Shown: positions 11,972 to 22,112, counted from the first letter of the stretch. The stretch is DNA of 64,000 bases from Marinobacterium sediminicola (GCF_022343685.1 NZ_CP092123.1:1-64000), one strand, 5' to 3'. Made by a program: numbers and translations. The notes: generated from the letters alone by a model not told the origin.

Positions 11972-12936
11972 TACTTATCCTCCTCACAGGCAGCGAGTAC
12001 TTCTGCCCGGATCGCTTCGGGAGCCAGCGGGAAACCAAGTGCACGACGTGCTTCGAAATAGGCGTGTGCCACATCGCGTGCCAGGGTACGTACACGCAGA
12101 ATGTAACGCTGGCGTTCGGTCACGGAAATGGCGTGGCGGGCATCCAGCAGGTTGAAGGTATGAGAAGCCTTGAGCACCATTTCATATGCCGGCAGCGGCA
12201 GGTTGGCGGCCAGCAGCTTCTGGCACTCTGCTTCATAGTGGTCGAAGTTGGTGAACAGAGCCGGCACGTCAGCATGCTCGAAGTTGTAGGTCGACATTTC
12301 CACTTCGTTCTGATGGAAAACATCGCCATAGGTGACCACGCTGCCATCCGGATAGCGTGCCCACACCAGATCGTACACGCTGTCTACGTTCTGCAGGTAC
12401 ATGGCAATTCGCTCAAGACCATAGGTGATTTCACCGGTCACCGGATAGCATTCCAGTCCGCCTGCCTGCTGGAAATAGGTGAACTGGGTGACTTCCATAC
12501 CATTGAGCCAAACTTCCCAGCCCAGGCCCCAGGCACCCAGTGTCGGCGATTCCCAGTTGTCTTCTACAAAGCGCACATCGTGCACATTGAGGTCGATGCC
12601 CAGATGCTCAAGGGAACCGAGGTAAAGCTCCTGAATGTTGTCGGGTGAAGGCTTGAGTACAGTCTGGAACTGGTAGTAGTGCTGCAGGCGGTTGGGGTTT
12701 TCACCGTAGCGGCCGTCGGTCGGACGGCGGCTGGGCTGCACGTAGGCAGAGCGCCAGGTTTCGGGGCCGATCGCCCGCAGGAAGGTACAGGGGTGGAAGG
12801 TACCGGCACCCACCTCCAGGTCCAGTGGCTGCACGATGACACAGCCCTGTTCGGCCCAGTATTGCTGCAGGGCCAGGATCAGTCCCTGGAATGTGCTAAC
12901 GTCTGGAGTCACCTTGTCAGTCACGGAAATCACCAT
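11971..12936 (-). CDS. glyQ: Glycyl-tRNA synthetase alpha subunit
   Basis: GlyQ is the class II catalytic subunit that forms glycyl-adenylate and charges tRNA-Gly together with GlyS. The 321-residue protein contains the highly conserved opening [21 protein letters not shown], the motif 2 region ([27 protein letters not shown]) and [10 protein letters not shown] of motif 3. The N-terminus has about a dozen extra residues compared with E. coli GlyQ, so translation could begin at a GTG a few codons later. The gene is first in a glyQ-glyS operon, with a TATAAT box on the minus strand at 12968-12973. Confidence 0.98.
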   Translation of the reverse strand: MVISVTDKVTPDVSTFQGLILALQQYWAEQGCVIVQPLDLEVGAGTFHPCTFLRAIGPETWRSAYVQPSRRPTDGRYGENPNRLQHYYQFQTVLKPSPDNIQELYLGSLEHLGIDLNVHDVRFVEDNWESPTLGAWGLGWEVWLNGMEVTQFTYFQQAGGLECYPVTGEITYGLERIAMYLQNVDSVYDLVWARYPDGSVVTYGDVFHQNEVEMSTYNFEHADVPALFTNFDHYEAECQKLLAANLPLPAYEMVLKASHTFNLLDARHAISVTERQRYILRVRTLARDVAHAYFEARRALGFPLAPEAIRAEVLAACEEDK

Positions 12937-12967
12937 TGCTGTTGAATGTGGTCGAAATAGGAGCAGA

Positions 12968-12973
12968 ATTATA
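12968..12973 (-). promoter_or_regulatory. Candidate -10 box for glyQS
   Basis: TATAAT on the minus strand lies 32 bp upstream of the glyQ start. No good -35 hexamer is visible at 17 bp, so the call rests on the -10 match and position alone. Confidence 0.4.
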
Positions 12974-13092
12974 CATGATCACAGCCAGGAATGGCCCTAC
13001 TCCGCTTGACCCCAAGGCATATTTCTGCCGTTATCCTTCAGTGCTTACCCCCCGCTTGCAGGTCTGTCTATAATCACCGCTTAAGGCATCGG

Positions 13093-14001
13093 ATGGAGAA
13101 TGTTGTGAAACTGATCAAGTCGCTGTTGGCGGTTGCCCTGCTCGGGTTGCTGTCACTGCTGCCGCTTCGCCTGTCACAGGCGCTTGGACGCAAGCTGGGC
13201 GATCGTTACTGGCGCAAGGGGGATGCAGCCAAGATGACCCGGCAGACAAGACAGAATATCAACGCCTGTTTCCCTGAGTGGGGAGAGTCCGAACGTGAAG
13301 CGCTGGTACATGCCAGTTTGCAGCAGACGGGTTGTTCACTGTGTGAAATGGGGATGTCCTGGCTCTGGCCAGCCAAGCGGACGCTGAAAAAGATTCGTCG
13401 GGTGCACAACGAAGAGTTGGTTCAAGAGGCGGTCGCCACTGGCAAGGGCGTGATTCTGATAGCCCCCCATCTGGGTAACTGGGAGGTGTTGAACCTGTAT
13501 CTGTCGGATCAGTACCCGTTTACGGCCATGTACAAACCGCCACGGTTAAAGTTGATGGACGACCTGGTCAAGCGGATGAGAGCGCGTTTGGGTACACGGA
13601 TGGCACCTGCCGATACCCGGGGCGTGCGTATGGTCATGAAAGCGCTAAAACGCGGCGAAATGGTTGGCATTCTGCCGGATCAGGAGCCAGACCGCAGTGG
13701 TGGTATCCATGTCCCCTTCTTCGGCGTAGAGGCCCTGACCATGAAGCTCTTGCCTCAGTTGGCTGCTCAGACCGGTGCAGTAGTGGTCTGTGGTTATGCT
13801 GAGCGCCTTCCGGATGCAGAGGGTTTTGATCTTTATTTTGTGGCGGCCGATGAGCGTATTAACAGTCGTGACCTGGAAGAAGCTGCTACGGCGATGAACC
13901 TGTCTGTAGAAAATTGCGTCAGAGCACTGCCTGAGCAGTATCAGTGGGAGTATCGCCGTTTCAGTACTCGTCCAGAGGGCGCCCCTCGCTTTTACGAATG
14001 A
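13093..14001 (+). CDS. LpxL/HtrB-family lysophospholipid/lipid A acyltransferase
   Basis: Members of this inner-membrane family transfer a secondary acyl chain from acyl-ACP to a lipid A precursor or a related lipid. The 302-residue protein has an N-terminal hydrophobic anchor (LIKSLLAVALLGLLSLLPL), then the catalytic HX4E motif in APHLGNWEVL and the second conserved block LPDQEP. The frame is open from 12991. ATG 13093 and GTG 13105 are both plausible starts; GTG 13105 has a well-placed GGAG 6 bp upstream and gives MKLIKSLLAV, the commonest family start. It is transcribed divergently from glyQS and faces trkH. A homologue is found at the same place in Pseudomonas near glyQ. The exact acyl acceptor cannot be told. 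Confidence 0.88.
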   Translation: MENVVKLIKSLLAVALLGLLSLLPLRLSQALGRKLGDRYWRKGDAAKMTRQTRQNINACFPEWGESEREALVHASLQQTGCSLCEMGMSWLWPAKRTLKKIRRVHNEELVQEAVATGKGVILIAPHLGNWEVLNLYLSDQYPFTAMYKPPRLKLMDDLVKRMRARLGTRMAPADTRGVRMVMKALKRGEMVGILPDQEPDRSGGIHVPFFGVEALTMKLLPQLAAQTGAVVVCGYAERLPDAEGFDLYFVAADERINSRDLEEAATAMNLSVENCVRALPEQYQWEYRRFSTRPEGAPRFYE

Positions 14002-14027
14002 TCGATCGCCGAGCAGCCTGATGCTGC

Positions 14028-15476
14028 TCAGCGTCTCCAGAAGGCGGGGGTGAACAGTACCAGCATGGTGAAAACCTCAAGGCGTCCCAGCAGCATCGCC
14101 AGGCAAAGAATCCATTTTGCAGTGGGGTTCAAATCACCAAAGTGTGCCGCCACTTCACCCAGTCCCGGCCCCAAGTTGTTAAGTGTTGCACCGACCGCCG
14201 ACCAGGCTGTGACCTGATCCAGGCCGGTCGCCAGCAGCGCAACCAGCATCACGACGAAGACAATCAGATAAACCGAAAAGAATCCCCAGACCGCCTGCAG
14301 GATCGGGTCGGGAATCGGTCTTTGCCCGAGTTTGACCGGTATGACCGCATTCGGGTGAATCAGGCGCAGAATTTCACGATAACCCTGCTTGAGAATCAAC
14401 AGCACACGTATGGCTTTCATACCGCCGCCGGTTGAGCTTGCACAGCCACCGACAAAAGCCAGCACAAACAGCATAAACGGCAGCATGGCGGGCCAGTGGG
14501 CAAAATCGGCCGTCGCAAAACCGGTCGTTGTCGCCACAGAAACCACCATGAAAGCCGCCTTGCGCAGCGAGTCCACCGCCGGGTAGGTCTCGGTCACGAC
14601 CAGTACAAACAGCGTCAGTAACGTGATCAGGCCCAGCAGCGACAGGTAGAAACGCAGCTCGGGATCCTGCAGGTAGTGCATTAACGTTCGATGCCGCCAG
14701 GCAAAGAAGTGGAGCCCGAAGTTGATACCTGCCACGACCATGAAAAAGATGGCAATGGCTTCAATGGCGGCACTATCGAAGTGGCCGATACTGGCGTCAT
14801 GGGTCGAGAAGCCGCCGATGGCCACGGTGGAAAAGCTGTGGCCGATGGCATCGAAGGGGCTCATTCCCGCCAGCCAGTAGGCGACGCCACAGGTAACTGT
14901 CAACGACAGATAGATATACCAGAGTGCCTTGGCAGTTTCAGTGATGCGGGGCGTCAGCTTGTTATCCTTGACCGGACCTGGTGTTTCGGCGCGATACAGC
15001 TGCATGCCACCGATGCCGAGCATGGGCAGAATGGCGACAGCCAGCACGATGATGCCCATTCCTCCCAGCCATTGTAGCTGCTGGCGATAGTAGAGAATCG
15101 AACGAGGCAGTTGGTCCAGGCCGGTCATTACGGTAGCGCCGGTCGTGGTCAGGCCCGAGATGGATTCAAACACCGCATCCACGGCGGACAGGCCCGGGTG
15201 CTCGGAGAGCATCAGCGGCAGTGAACCGAATACACCCAGAACGCTCCAGAAGAGTACCGTAACCAGAAAGCCGTCACGTATGCTCAGCTCCTGTCGTACC
15301 GCATAGACCGGCACCCAGATGATAAATCCCGTTGCAAGGGTGATGGCAAATGCGGTGCTAAACGCCCAGTGAGCCATGTCCTGGTAATAGAGCGATACCG
15401 CCAGCGGCGGTAACTGAGTGATACTGAAGATCATCAGCAGTATCCCCAGAATGCGCAGTATCACTTGAAAATGCAT
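14028..15476 (-). CDS. trkH: Trk potassium uptake system membrane subunit TrkH
   Basis: TrkH is the potassium-conducting channel-like subunit that works with the cytoplasmic regulator TrkA. The 482-residue integral membrane protein shows the four pore loops of the superfamily with their filter glycines: SGLTTTGATV, STVAIGGFST, ATTTGFATAD and LNNLGPGLG. The open frame extends to 15533, but ATG 15476 (MHFQVILRILG) is the likely start because it matches family N-termini, has GAGG upstream and begins just after the trkA stop (10 bp gap). Length and motif set are normal. It forms a trkA-trkH operon. In Pseudomonas, as I recall, trkA lies here but trkH is elsewhere. Confidence 0.96.
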   Translation of the reverse strand: MHFQVILRILGILLMIFSITQLPPLAVSLYYQDMAHWAFSTAFAITLATGFIIWVPVYAVRQELSIRDGFLVTVLFWSVLGVFGSLPLMLSEHPGLSAVDAVFESISGLTTTGATVMTGLDQLPRSILYYRQQLQWLGGMGIIVLAVAILPMLGIGGMQLYRAETPGPVKDNKLTPRITETAKALWYIYLSLTVTCGVAYWLAGMSPFDAIGHSFSTVAIGGFSTHDASIGHFDSAAIEAIAIFFMVVAGINFGLHFFAWRHRTLMHYLQDPELRFYLSLLGLITLLTLFVLVVTETYPAVDSLRKAAFMVVSVATTTGFATADFAHWPAMLPFMLFVLAFVGGCASSTGGGMKAIRVLLILKQGYREILRLIHPNAVIPVKLGQRPIPDPILQAVWGFFSVYLIVFVVMLVALLATGLDQVTAWSAVGATLNNLGPGLGEVAAHFGDLNPTAKWILCLAMLLGRLEVFTMLVLFTPAFWRR

Positions 15477-15486
15477 CGACAGAACC

Positions 15487-16863
15487 TCAGAAGAAGGCCA
15501 GGCCAACCTGGAACAGGCGCTCGACTTCGGCAATGCGGCGCTTGTCGACCAGGAAGAGAATCACGTGGTCATTGTTTTCGATGACCAGGTCATCATGGGC
15601 AATCAACACCTCGTTACCACGAATAATGGCACCAATGGTCGTGCCCGGCGGCAGATCGATCTCCTCAATCGCACGGCCAACTACTTTGGAGCTGCGCTTG
15701 TCACCGTGGGCGACTGCCTCCAGCGCCTCGGCAGCGCCACGCCGGAGAGAGTGAACGGCCGCCACATCACCGCGGCGAACATGGGTCAGCAAGGCCCCGA
15801 TGGTGGTTTGCTGAGGTGAAATGGCAATATCAATGACCCCGCCCTGCACCAGATCCACGTAAGCCGGGTTGTTGATCAACGTCATGACGGTACGGGCCCC
15901 CAGCCGCTTGGCCAGCATGGACGCCATGATGTTGGCCTCATCATCGTTGGTCAGGGCGCAGAACACATCGGTATCCTCGATGTTTTCCTCGACCAGCAGG
16001 TCCCGGTCGGAGGCGCTGCCGTGCAGGACAATGGTGTTGTTCAGATCCCGTGCCAGCCAGTTGCAGCGGTCCAGGCTGCGTTCGATCAGCTTGACCTGGT
16101 AGTCGCTCTCAAGCGAGCCAGCCAGACGAGCACCAATGTTACCACCGCCGGCAATCATGATTCTCTTGTAGGAACGGTCGAGGCGGCGCAGTTCGCTCAT
16201 TACGGCGCGGATATCACGACGAGCAGCAATGAAGAAGACTTCGTCATCAGCCTCGATGACCGTATCGCCTTTGGGGATCATGGGGTGATCCTGGCGGAAG
16301 ATGGCGGCGACGCGGGTGTCGATATTGGGCATGTGGGAGCGCAGGAAAGAGATCTCACGGCCGACCAGAGGGCCACCGTAGTAGGCTTTTACGGCAACCA
16401 GCTGTGCCTGACCGGATGCAAAATCCAGTACCTGCAGCGCACCCGGATACTGGATCATGCGCTTGATGTGCTGGGTCACCAGCTCTTCCGGGCTGATCAG
16501 AACGTCAACGGGAATACCCTTCTCGCCAAAAATGGCGTGGTCACGTTGCAGATAGTCATGTTCACGGACTCGGGCGATTTTGGTCGGGATGTTGAACAGG
16601 GTTCGGGCAATCTGGCATGCGGTCATGTTGACCTCATCACTGTTGGTGACCGCAATCAGCATGTCCGCATCCTGGGCGCCTGCCTGCTCCAGTGCGCTGG
16701 GGTAAGAGGCCTTGCCCTCAATGGTGCGAATATCGAGCCGGTCCTGCAGCTCTCGCAGTCGGGCGCTGTCGGTGTCGATTACCGTGATATCGTTGGCCTC
16801 GTTGGCCAGATGTTCAGCCAGAGAGCCGCCTACCTGGCCTGCACCCAGAATGATGATCTTCAT
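15487..16863 (-). CDS. trkA: Trk system potassium uptake protein TrkA
   Basis: TrkA is the peripheral NAD(H)/nucleotide-binding regulator that gates TrkH. The 458-residue protein is a tandem of two RCK modules, each with a Rossmann fold. The first begins [19 protein letters not shown]. The second has the glycine-rich [15 protein letters not shown] near residue 240. Each is followed by a TrkA-C domain (ending [13 protein letters not shown]). It overlaps the rsmB stop by 4 bp (ATGA), so it is coupled to the def-fmt-rsmB genes upstream and cotranscribed with trkH downstream. Confidence 0.98.
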   Translation of the reverse strand: MKIIILGAGQVGGSLAEHLANEANDITVIDTDSARLRELQDRLDIRTIEGKASYPSALEQAGAQDADMLIAVTNSDEVNMTACQIARTLFNIPTKIARVREHDYLQRDHAIFGEKGIPVDVLISPEELVTQHIKRMIQYPGALQVLDFASGQAQLVAVKAYYGGPLVGREISFLRSHMPNIDTRVAAIFRQDHPMIPKGDTVIEADDEVFFIAARRDIRAVMSELRRLDRSYKRIMIAGGGNIGARLAGSLESDYQVKLIERSLDRCNWLARDLNNTIVLHGSASDRDLLVEENIEDTDVFCALTNDDEANIMASMLAKRLGARTVMTLINNPAYVDLVQGGVIDIAISPQQTTIGALLTHVRRGDVAAVHSLRRGAAEALEAVAHGDKRSSKVVGRAIEEIDLPPGTTIGAIIRGNEVLIAHDDLVIENNDHVILFLVDKRRIAEVERLFQVGLAFF

Positions 16864-18188
16864 GCTGTCGAATTGTCCGTCACTTTGTTCAGAACCGCAT
16901 AGTAGAAACCGTCGTGGCCACCTGGCTGTGGGAACAGCTGGCGACCGTAAGGCCTAAGCTCGCCCCACTCTGCCTCAATGGGTTGATGGCGGGCATCACT
17001 GTGTTGCTGCAAGAAACGTTCGATTATGCGCTCGTTTTCCTGGCTGAAAATTGAGCAGGTGGCGTACACCAGTCGGCCACCTGGCTTGAGCATCTGCCAG
17101 AGGTTTGTCAGGATGTTCAACTGTACCTGTGCCAGCGCAGCGATCTCATCCCCTTTGCGTAGCCACTTGATATCCGGGTGGCGACGAATGACGCCGGTGC
17201 CACTGCAAGGCGCATCGACCAGAATGCGGTCGAAGGCGTTTCCGTCCCACCAGTCCTGGCTACTTGCATCGGCGGTCAGGATTCGGCACTCCAGCTCCAG
17301 GCCTAATCGCTGCAGGTTGTCCAGGATGCGCTGTGCCCGAGCGGGCTCCAGTTCAACAGCGATCACTTCCTGCAGGCCGCTACACTCCTCAAGCAGATGG
17401 CAGAGTTTGCCACCGGGCGCGGCGCAGGCATCGAGCACCCGCTCTCCTGGTGAAGCGGCGAGCAGCTCTGCCGCCAACTGAGCTGCTTCATCCTGTACAC
17501 TCAGTTGTCCCTGGGTGAAACCGGGAATGGCGCTGACGTCCATCGGCTCTTCAAGAGTCAGGCCCGCTTTGCTGTACTGGCAAGGTGTGGCGTTGATGCT
17601 TTCAGCCCTCAGGTTGGCGAGGGCTTGTTCGCGTGTCAGCTGCCGTGCATTGGCCCTCAGGGTCAGAGGGGCCTGTTGGTCATTGGCGGCAAGGATCTCA
17701 CGCCAGTGCTCTGGCCAGTTATGACTGATCTTATCGATGAACCACTGAGGATGGTTCCACGTGAAACATGGATCATTGCCCAGTTGGGACTCGAGCGCCG
17801 AATGTTCACGTTGATAGCGCCTCAGAATGGCATTGAACAGTTTCTTGGCCCATGGTTTGTTCAGAACATGAGTCGCTTCAACAGTCTCATGCAGGGCTGC
17901 ATGCGCGGGTATGCGACTGGATCTCAACTGCCAAAGACCTATCAGCAGCAAAGCCTGCAGGTCCATGTCCTGGGCTTTAAATGGTTTCTTCAGCAGTTTG
18001 GCTGCCAGTGACTGGAGCCGGAACATTTCACGCATGGTGCCGTAACATAACTGCTGCATCAGCGCTCGATCCTGAGGTGGGCAGTGTGCCAACGCATCCG
18101 GCAAATGAGTACTGAGGGAGCCATGCTGGCGCAGCAGTGGGGCCAGCACGCCGGCCGCCATGGCTCGGATGTTGATCACTTCAGCCAA
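16860..18188 (-). CDS. rsmB: 16S rRNA (cytosine-967 C5)-methyltransferase RsmB
   Basis: RsmB (Sun/Fmu) methylates C967 of 16S rRNA with S-adenosylmethionine. The 442-residue protein has an N-terminal NusB-like RNA-binding domain and a C-terminal Rossmann methyltransferase. Visible motifs are [10 protein letters not shown] (SAM binding), [18 protein letters not shown] (motif IV, with the conserved PC) and YATCS with the catalytic cysteine. The frame is open to a TTG at 18206. I prefer TTG 18188, which has AGGAG 6 bp upstream, gives [12 protein letters not shown] like the E. coli start region, and overlaps the fmt stop. A near-perfect parS site lies inside the coding sequence at 17753-17768. 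Confidence 0.96.
   Translation of the reverse strand: MAEVINIRAMAAGVLAPLLRQHGSLSTHLPDALAHCPPQDRALMQQLCYGTMREMFRLQSLAAKLLKKPFKAQDMDLQALLLIGLWQLRSSRIPAHAALHETVEATHVLNKPWAKKLFNAILRRYQREHSALESQLGNDPCFTWNHPQWFIDKISHNWPEHWREILAANDQQAPLTLRANARQLTREQALANLRAESINATPCQYSKAGLTLEEPMDVSAIPGFTQGQLSVQDEAAQLAAELLAASPGERVLDACAAPGGKLCHLLEECSGLQEVIAVELEPARAQRILDNLQRLGLELECRILTADASSQDWWDGNAFDRILVDAPCSGTGVIRRHPDIKWLRKGDEIAALAQVQLNILTNLWQMLKPGGRLVYATCSIFSQENERIIERFLQQHSDARHQPIEAEWGELRPYGRQLFPQPGGHDGFYYAVLNKVTDNSTA
17753..17768. other. parS-like centromere site 2, inside rsmB
   Basis: GGTTCCACGTGAAACA matches the parS consensus TGTTNCACGTGAAACA at all but the first position. It lies within the rsmB coding sequence, about 18 kb from dnaA and 8 kb from site 1, the kind of spacing known for parS clusters, which often sit inside genes. 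Confidence 0.83.
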
Positions 18189-19131
18189 GACGCACTCCTG
18201 GAGCAAAGCGCTCTTTATGCGCGTTCAACAAGTTTTTGACCGGTTGTGCCTTGCCACCCGGCAGTTGGAGCTGGGTCAGTCGAACCGAGCCCTCTCCGCA
18301 GGCCACACGCACGCCCTTGCCGTCCGCTGCAAGAATGGTTCCGGCCTCGTAACTGACGCTGTCTTCATCGAGTTCGGCAGACCATACGCGAAGGTTGTCA
18401 TCTCCCAACTGGGTGAAACACACCGGCCAAGGATTGAAGCCACGGACTCGGCGCACCACCTCTTCTGCCGGAAGACTCCAGTCGATCTGTCCCTCTTGCT
18501 TCTCAAGCTTGTGAGCATAGGTCGCCAGGCTACCATCCTGGGGTTCGGGTGACAGGGTCCCGGCGGCCAGCGGTGCCAGAGTCTCAACCAGCAATTGGGC
18601 ACCCAGTACGGCCAGTCGATCGTGAAGGGTGCCACTGGTATCGCTGTTCTCGATAGTGCATTCAGCCTTGCTCAGCATGTCGCCAGTGTCCAGTCCGGCA
18701 TCCATTTGCATGATCGTGATGCCGGTGGTGATATCTCCTGCCAACAGTGCTCGGTGAATGGGAGCGGCTCCCCGCCAGCGTGGCAGCAGGGAGGCGTGGA
18801 CGTTGATGCAGCCCAAGCGTGGCGTGTCGAGCACCGCTTGAGGCAGCAGCAGGCCATAGGCGACGACAATCATCAGGTCGGCATTCAGGTCGGCCAGTAT
18901 CTGCTGTTGCTCCGCATCCTTGAGGCTGAGCGGCTGATAGACCGGCAGGTCATGTTCCAGTGCAAGTGCCTTCACGGGGCTGGGGCGCAATTTGCGCCCT
19001 CGGCCCGCCGGGCGGTCGGGCTGGGTATAAACGGCCACTACCTGATGTTCGGTTTCAAGCACGGCGGCCAGGCTCTCAGCGGCGAATTCCGGGGTGCCAG
19101 CAAAAACGATGCGCAGGGGGGTATCACTCAT
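18181..19131 (-). CDS. fmt: Methionyl-tRNA formyltransferase
   Basis: Fmt formylates methionyl-initiator-tRNA with 10-formyl-tetrahydrofolate. The 316-residue protein begins MSDTPLRIVFAGTPEFAAE and carries the formyltransferase core with NVHASLLPRWRGAAPIHRALL (catalytic His and the surrounding loop) and the C-terminal beta-barrel domain that contacts tRNA. The frame extends to 19170, but ATG 19131 matches the family start exactly. The product reverses the step performed by the neighbouring def gene, and def-fmt-rsmB is a widely conserved translation cluster. The gene end overlaps the rsmB start. Confidence 0.98.
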   Translation of the reverse strand: MSDTPLRIVFAGTPEFAAESLAAVLETEHQVVAVYTQPDRPAGRGRKLRPSPVKALALEHDLPVYQPLSLKDAEQQQILADLNADLMIVVAYGLLLPQAVLDTPRLGCINVHASLLPRWRGAAPIHRALLAGDITTGITIMQMDAGLDTGDMLSKAECTIENSDTSGTLHDRLAVLGAQLLVETLAPLAAGTLSPEPQDGSLATYAHKLEKQEGQIDWSLPAEEVVRRVRGFNPWPVCFTQLGDDNLRVWSAELDEDSVSYEAGTILAADGKGVRVACGEGSVRLTQLQLPGGKAQPVKNLLNAHKERFAPGVRLG

Positions 19132-19197
19132 TAATCGGGACTCCATACAAAAACAGGCTTGCATGCGCAAACCTGTTTCGGGTCATGCCAGTGCCGC

Positions 19198-19716
19198 TCA
19201 GGCCTGGTGCTGGGCTTCAAGCCGGTGCTTTTTTTCCAGCTTGGTGCGAATGCGGTTGCGCTTCAATGCGGTCAGGTAATCGACAAACAGCTTGCCGTTC
19301 AGGTGGTCCAGTTCGTGCTGGATACACACCGCCAGCAGGCCTTCCGCTTCCAGCTCGTAGGGATTGCCATCGCGATCCAGTGCCTTGAGCAGGATACGAT
19401 TCGGCCGCTCAACATCTTCATAGAAGCCGGGTACAGAGAGGCAGCCCTCCTGCATGCTGTCCAGATCTTCCTGCAGTACGGTGAACTCAGGGTTGATCAG
19501 AACCAGCGGCTCGCTCTTGTCGTCGGAGATGTCAATGGTCACCACGCGCTTGTGCACATTGACCTGGGTTGCGGCCAGGCCGATGCCCGGAGCGTCGTAC
19601 ATGGTCTCGAACATATCGTCGACCAGTTGGCGGATCTCATCGTCGACCTGCTCGACCGGCTCGGCAATGGTTCTTAGACGCGGATCAGGAAATTCAAGAA
19701 TATTGAGCTTAGCCAT
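19198..19716 (-). CDS. def: Peptide deformylase
   Basis: Def removes the formyl group from the N-terminal methionine of new proteins, using a metal ion (usually iron). The 172-residue protein has the three family motifs: [17 protein letters not shown] (metal-ligand cysteine) and QHELDHLNG (two histidine ligands and the catalytic glutamate). It is first in the leftward def-fmt-rsmB-trkA-trkH run and divergent from the LysM gene. Confidence 0.99.
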   Translation of the reverse strand: MAKLNILEFPDPRLRTIAEPVEQVDDEIRQLVDDMFETMYDAPGIGLAATQVNVHKRVVTIDISDDKSEPLVLINPEFTVLQEDLDSMQEGCLSVPGFYEDVERPNRILLKALDRDGNPYELEAEGLLAVCIQHELDHLNGKLFVDYLTALKRNRIRTKLEKKHRLEAQHQA

Positions 19717-19879
19717 ATGTATCTGCTTTTTCGGGCGTTAAAATTCGCCCCTTGAGTGGCAAAAAAAATCAACTGCCATCATTATACTGAATTACTTGTC
19801 TATTGCATTGCTTTGCAGGCCAGGAGCACGTGGAAACGGCGGGTTGTCTGAGGCCATAAACGTACAAGGGAGCTGAACA
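19717..19879. promoter_or_regulatory. Divergent promoter region def / LysM gene
   Basis: This 163-bp region separates the two divergent genes. A TATAAT-like box on the minus strand (19781-19786) overlaps TATACT on the plus strand (19784-19789), so back-to-back promoters are likely. An eight-A run lies at about 19761-19768. No clear -35 hexamer was found for either direction. Confidence 0.4.
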
Positions 19880-20914
19880 ATGAGAGGATTGCTGTATGGC
19901 GTGGTCGGCGCCTGCCTGATGCTGGCGGGCACCGCGACCGCCGCCGAGCGCGCAGACCGATTGAAGTTGCAGGAGGACCATCCGACCGAGTACGTCGTGG
20001 TCAAGGGGGATACCCTCTGGGACATATCGGGCCGTTTTCTGCAGAGCCCCTGGCGCTGGCCGGAAGTCTGGGACGTTAACCCGCAGATCGATAACCCCCA
20101 TTTGATTTATCCGGGCGACCAGATCTATCTGACGTGGGTCGATGGGAAGCCGCGCTTGAATCTGCGTCGAGGTATTCGCAAGCTGAGCCCGCAGGTAAGG
20201 GTTCAGGCACTGGAACAGCCGGTGCCGGCCATTCCGCTGCGCGACATCGCCAGCTTCCTCAATGACAACCTGGTGACTCAGGAAGACGAACTGTCGGTTG
20301 CGCCCTATGTGGTCGGCGGCCGCAACGAGAGCATCATTGCCGGGGCCGGTGACCGAGTCTATGCCCGTGGTTCCCTGATCGATGGCGAAATTGAGCAGCA
20401 GACCCTGTACCGTCCGGCACGGGAATATACCCACCCGGTAACGGGTGAACACCTGGGTTATGAGCTGTATAAGGTTGCGGACGTAAGCGTGGCCGCGACT
20501 GAGGGCGACATCATCACACTGGATCTGCGCAAGACCCGGGAAGAGGTGCGTACGCGTGATCGCTTGCTGCCTAATCGTTCGGAGCGCATTCAGTCCGTGT
20601 TTCATCCGCAGCCGGGGGATGAGTTGCGCGATGGCGTGATCATTGACGTGCTTGGCGGTGTGGCGAAGATAGGCCAGTTTGATGCCGTAGCGATCAGCGC
20701 CGGTGAGTTTGAAGGACTGGAGCCGGGGGATGTCTACGCCATTTTCAAGAAAGGCGAAGCGGTCAAGGATCCGGTCAACGGCGAGATCGTCACCTTGCCT
20801 TCCGAGCGTGCGGGTGAGCTGATGGTGTTCAAGACCTTCGAGCGCGTCAGCTATGCGCTGGTGATGAAAGCCACCAACGTCATTTCCGTTGGTGACGAGC
20901 TGCGCGTGCCCTAA
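19880..20914 (+). CDS. LysM-domain exported protein
   Basis: LysM domains bind peptidoglycan. The 344-residue protein has a cleavable signal peptide (MRGLLYGVVGACLMLAGTATA, cut near AERA). A LysM domain follows at about residues 37-85 (YVVVKGDTLWDISGRFL, then NPHLIYPGDQIYL). The long C-terminal part of about 250 residues carries no motif I know, apart from repeated beta-rich segments with GD/GE turns. It has a good AGGGAG ribosome site. A homologue between def and dprA is also found in Pseudomonas, so it is part of a conserved neighbourhood. A role in cell wall maintenance is inferred from the domain only. Confidence 0.9.
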   Translation: MRGLLYGVVGACLMLAGTATAAERADRLKLQEDHPTEYVVVKGDTLWDISGRFLQSPWRWPEVWDVNPQIDNPHLIYPGDQIYLTWVDGKPRLNLRRGIRKLSPQVRVQALEQPVPAIPLRDIASFLNDNLVTQEDELSVAPYVVGGRNESIIAGAGDRVYARGSLIDGEIEQQTLYRPAREYTHPVTGEHLGYELYKVADVSVAATEGDIITLDLRKTREEVRTRDRLLPNRSERIQSVFHPQPGDELRDGVIIDVLGGVAKIGQFDAVAISAGEFEGLEPGDVYAIFKKGEAVKDPVNGEIVTLPSERAGELMVFKTFERVSYALVMKATNVISVGDELRVP

Positions 20915-20935
20915 AACCTCTCGCAGGACCCCGAT

Positions 20936-22042
20936 ATGTGCGATCCAAAGGAATGGATCGCTGCCAGTCTGCTGCCGGGCGTAGGCCCGGTGACGCTGGC
21001 GCGACTCCGTCAGGACGGCGTTGATCTGCCCCGCCTGCTCAGGGGAGAGATCAGTCTGCCACAGGGCATCCGGCTGCGGTCGGACACCCTTTCAGCTGTG
21101 CACGACTATCAATCTCGTGGTGAACTTTACGCTCGTACCGAACGGCTGCTGGAATATGCTGAACAGCAGCAGTTTCATTTGCTGAGCCTGTCTGATCCCA
21201 ATTATCCGGAATTGCTGCAACAAATCCCTGACCCGCCGGTGCTGCTGTGGGTGCGTGGGGATGCTGGCGTATTATCAATGCCTCAGCTGGCTGTGGTTGG
21301 CAGTCGCAAGGCCAGTCGGGCCGGCTGTCGGCTGGCATATGAGTTTTCATCAACCTTGTCGGCTTCGGGGCTGCTGCCGGTGAGTGGCCTTGCACTGGGG
21401 GTGGATGCGGCTGTGCATCAAGCCTGTGTCGACAGACAGGCGCCGACGCTGGCGGTGGTGGGCACCGGGCTGGACCGTGTGTACCCTCATCGAAATCAAG
21501 CTTTGGCAGCAGGAATTGTTGAACAGGGTGGCGCTATTGTTTCTGAGTACCCGCCTGGCACGGCCCCTCTGCCCGGTAACTTTCCCAGACGTAACCGGAT
21601 CATCAGCGGACTCGCTGTAGGGACGCTGGTGGTCGAAGCAGCGCCGCGCAGCGGATCGCTCATTACTGCGCGTCAGGCACTGGAGCAGGGGCGCGAGGTC
21701 TTTGCCATACCCGGTTCCATCCATAACCCCCTCAGTCGCGGCTGTCATGCGCTGATTCGTGAAGGCGCAACACTGGTCGAGGAGGTCGGCCAGATCATCG
21801 AGCAACTGGGGCCCATGCTGGGAGCCTTGGTGCCGTCTGATATGGACCAAAAGCCGGATATTCAGCATGAAGTAGCTGACAACAATCCCCTGCTCGCACA
21901 GATTCCCTTTGACAGTATATGGCTGGATCAGCTGGCAACCGAGCTCCAACTACCCATGGCACAACTGCAATCCGGGTTGATGCTGCTGGAGCTGGACGGT
22001 CATATCGAAATCAGCGGATCACGGGTGCGCCGGACCCGATGA
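20936..22042 (+). CDS. dprA: DNA-processing protein DprA
   Basis: DprA (Smf) binds incoming single-stranded DNA and loads RecA during natural transformation; it is also present in species not known to be competent. The 368-residue protein has the N-terminal helical domain, the Rossmann core with AVVGSRKASRAG and SGLALGVDAAVHQ, TLAVVGTGLDRVYPHRN, and the conserved PRRNRIISGLA. The C-terminal winged-helix-like domain (SIWLDQLATELQLPMAQLQSGL...) is present. It starts 21 bp after the LysM gene with AGGA upstream, so the two are likely cotranscribed. Confidence 0.97.
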   Translation: MCDPKEWIAASLLPGVGPVTLARLRQDGVDLPRLLRGEISLPQGIRLRSDTLSAVHDYQSRGELYARTERLLEYAEQQQFHLLSLSDPNYPELLQQIPDPPVLLWVRGDAGVLSMPQLAVVGSRKASRAGCRLAYEFSSTLSASGLLPVSGLALGVDAAVHQACVDRQAPTLAVVGTGLDRVYPHRNQALAAGIVEQGGAIVSEYPPGTAPLPGNFPRRNRIISGLAVGTLVVEAAPRSGSLITARQALEQGREVFAIPGSIHNPLSRGCHALIREGATLVEEVGQIIEQLGPMLGALVPSDMDQKPDIQHEVADNNPLLAQIPFDSIWLDQLATELQLPMAQLQSGLMLLELDGHIEISGSRVRRTR

Positions 22043-22103
22043 GGCTTCTGCTGCCAATGATGACAGTCGTCACGTTGGAAGTGGGGAATTTTCATCCAGT
22101 GCT

Positions 22104-22112
22104 TGCTATAAT
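22104..22112 (+). promoter_or_regulatory. Extended -10 promoter for purEK
   Basis: TGCTATAAT fits an extended -10 element (TGnTATAAT). It lies about 100 bp upstream of purE in the 171-bp gap after dprA. No matching -35 is apparent, as is allowed for extended -10 promoters. Confidence 0.6.

Noticed and set aside
14011..14029. Hairpin GAGCAGC-CTGAT-GCTGCTC between the acyltransferase and trkH
   Set aside because: Seven-base stem without T run in either direction; too weak to call as terminator, although the position between converging genes fits.
19822..19837. CACGTG with flanks AGGAG/GAAAC upstream of the LysM gene as parS
   Set aside because: The left arm does not match, so it is not a palindrome beyond the core.
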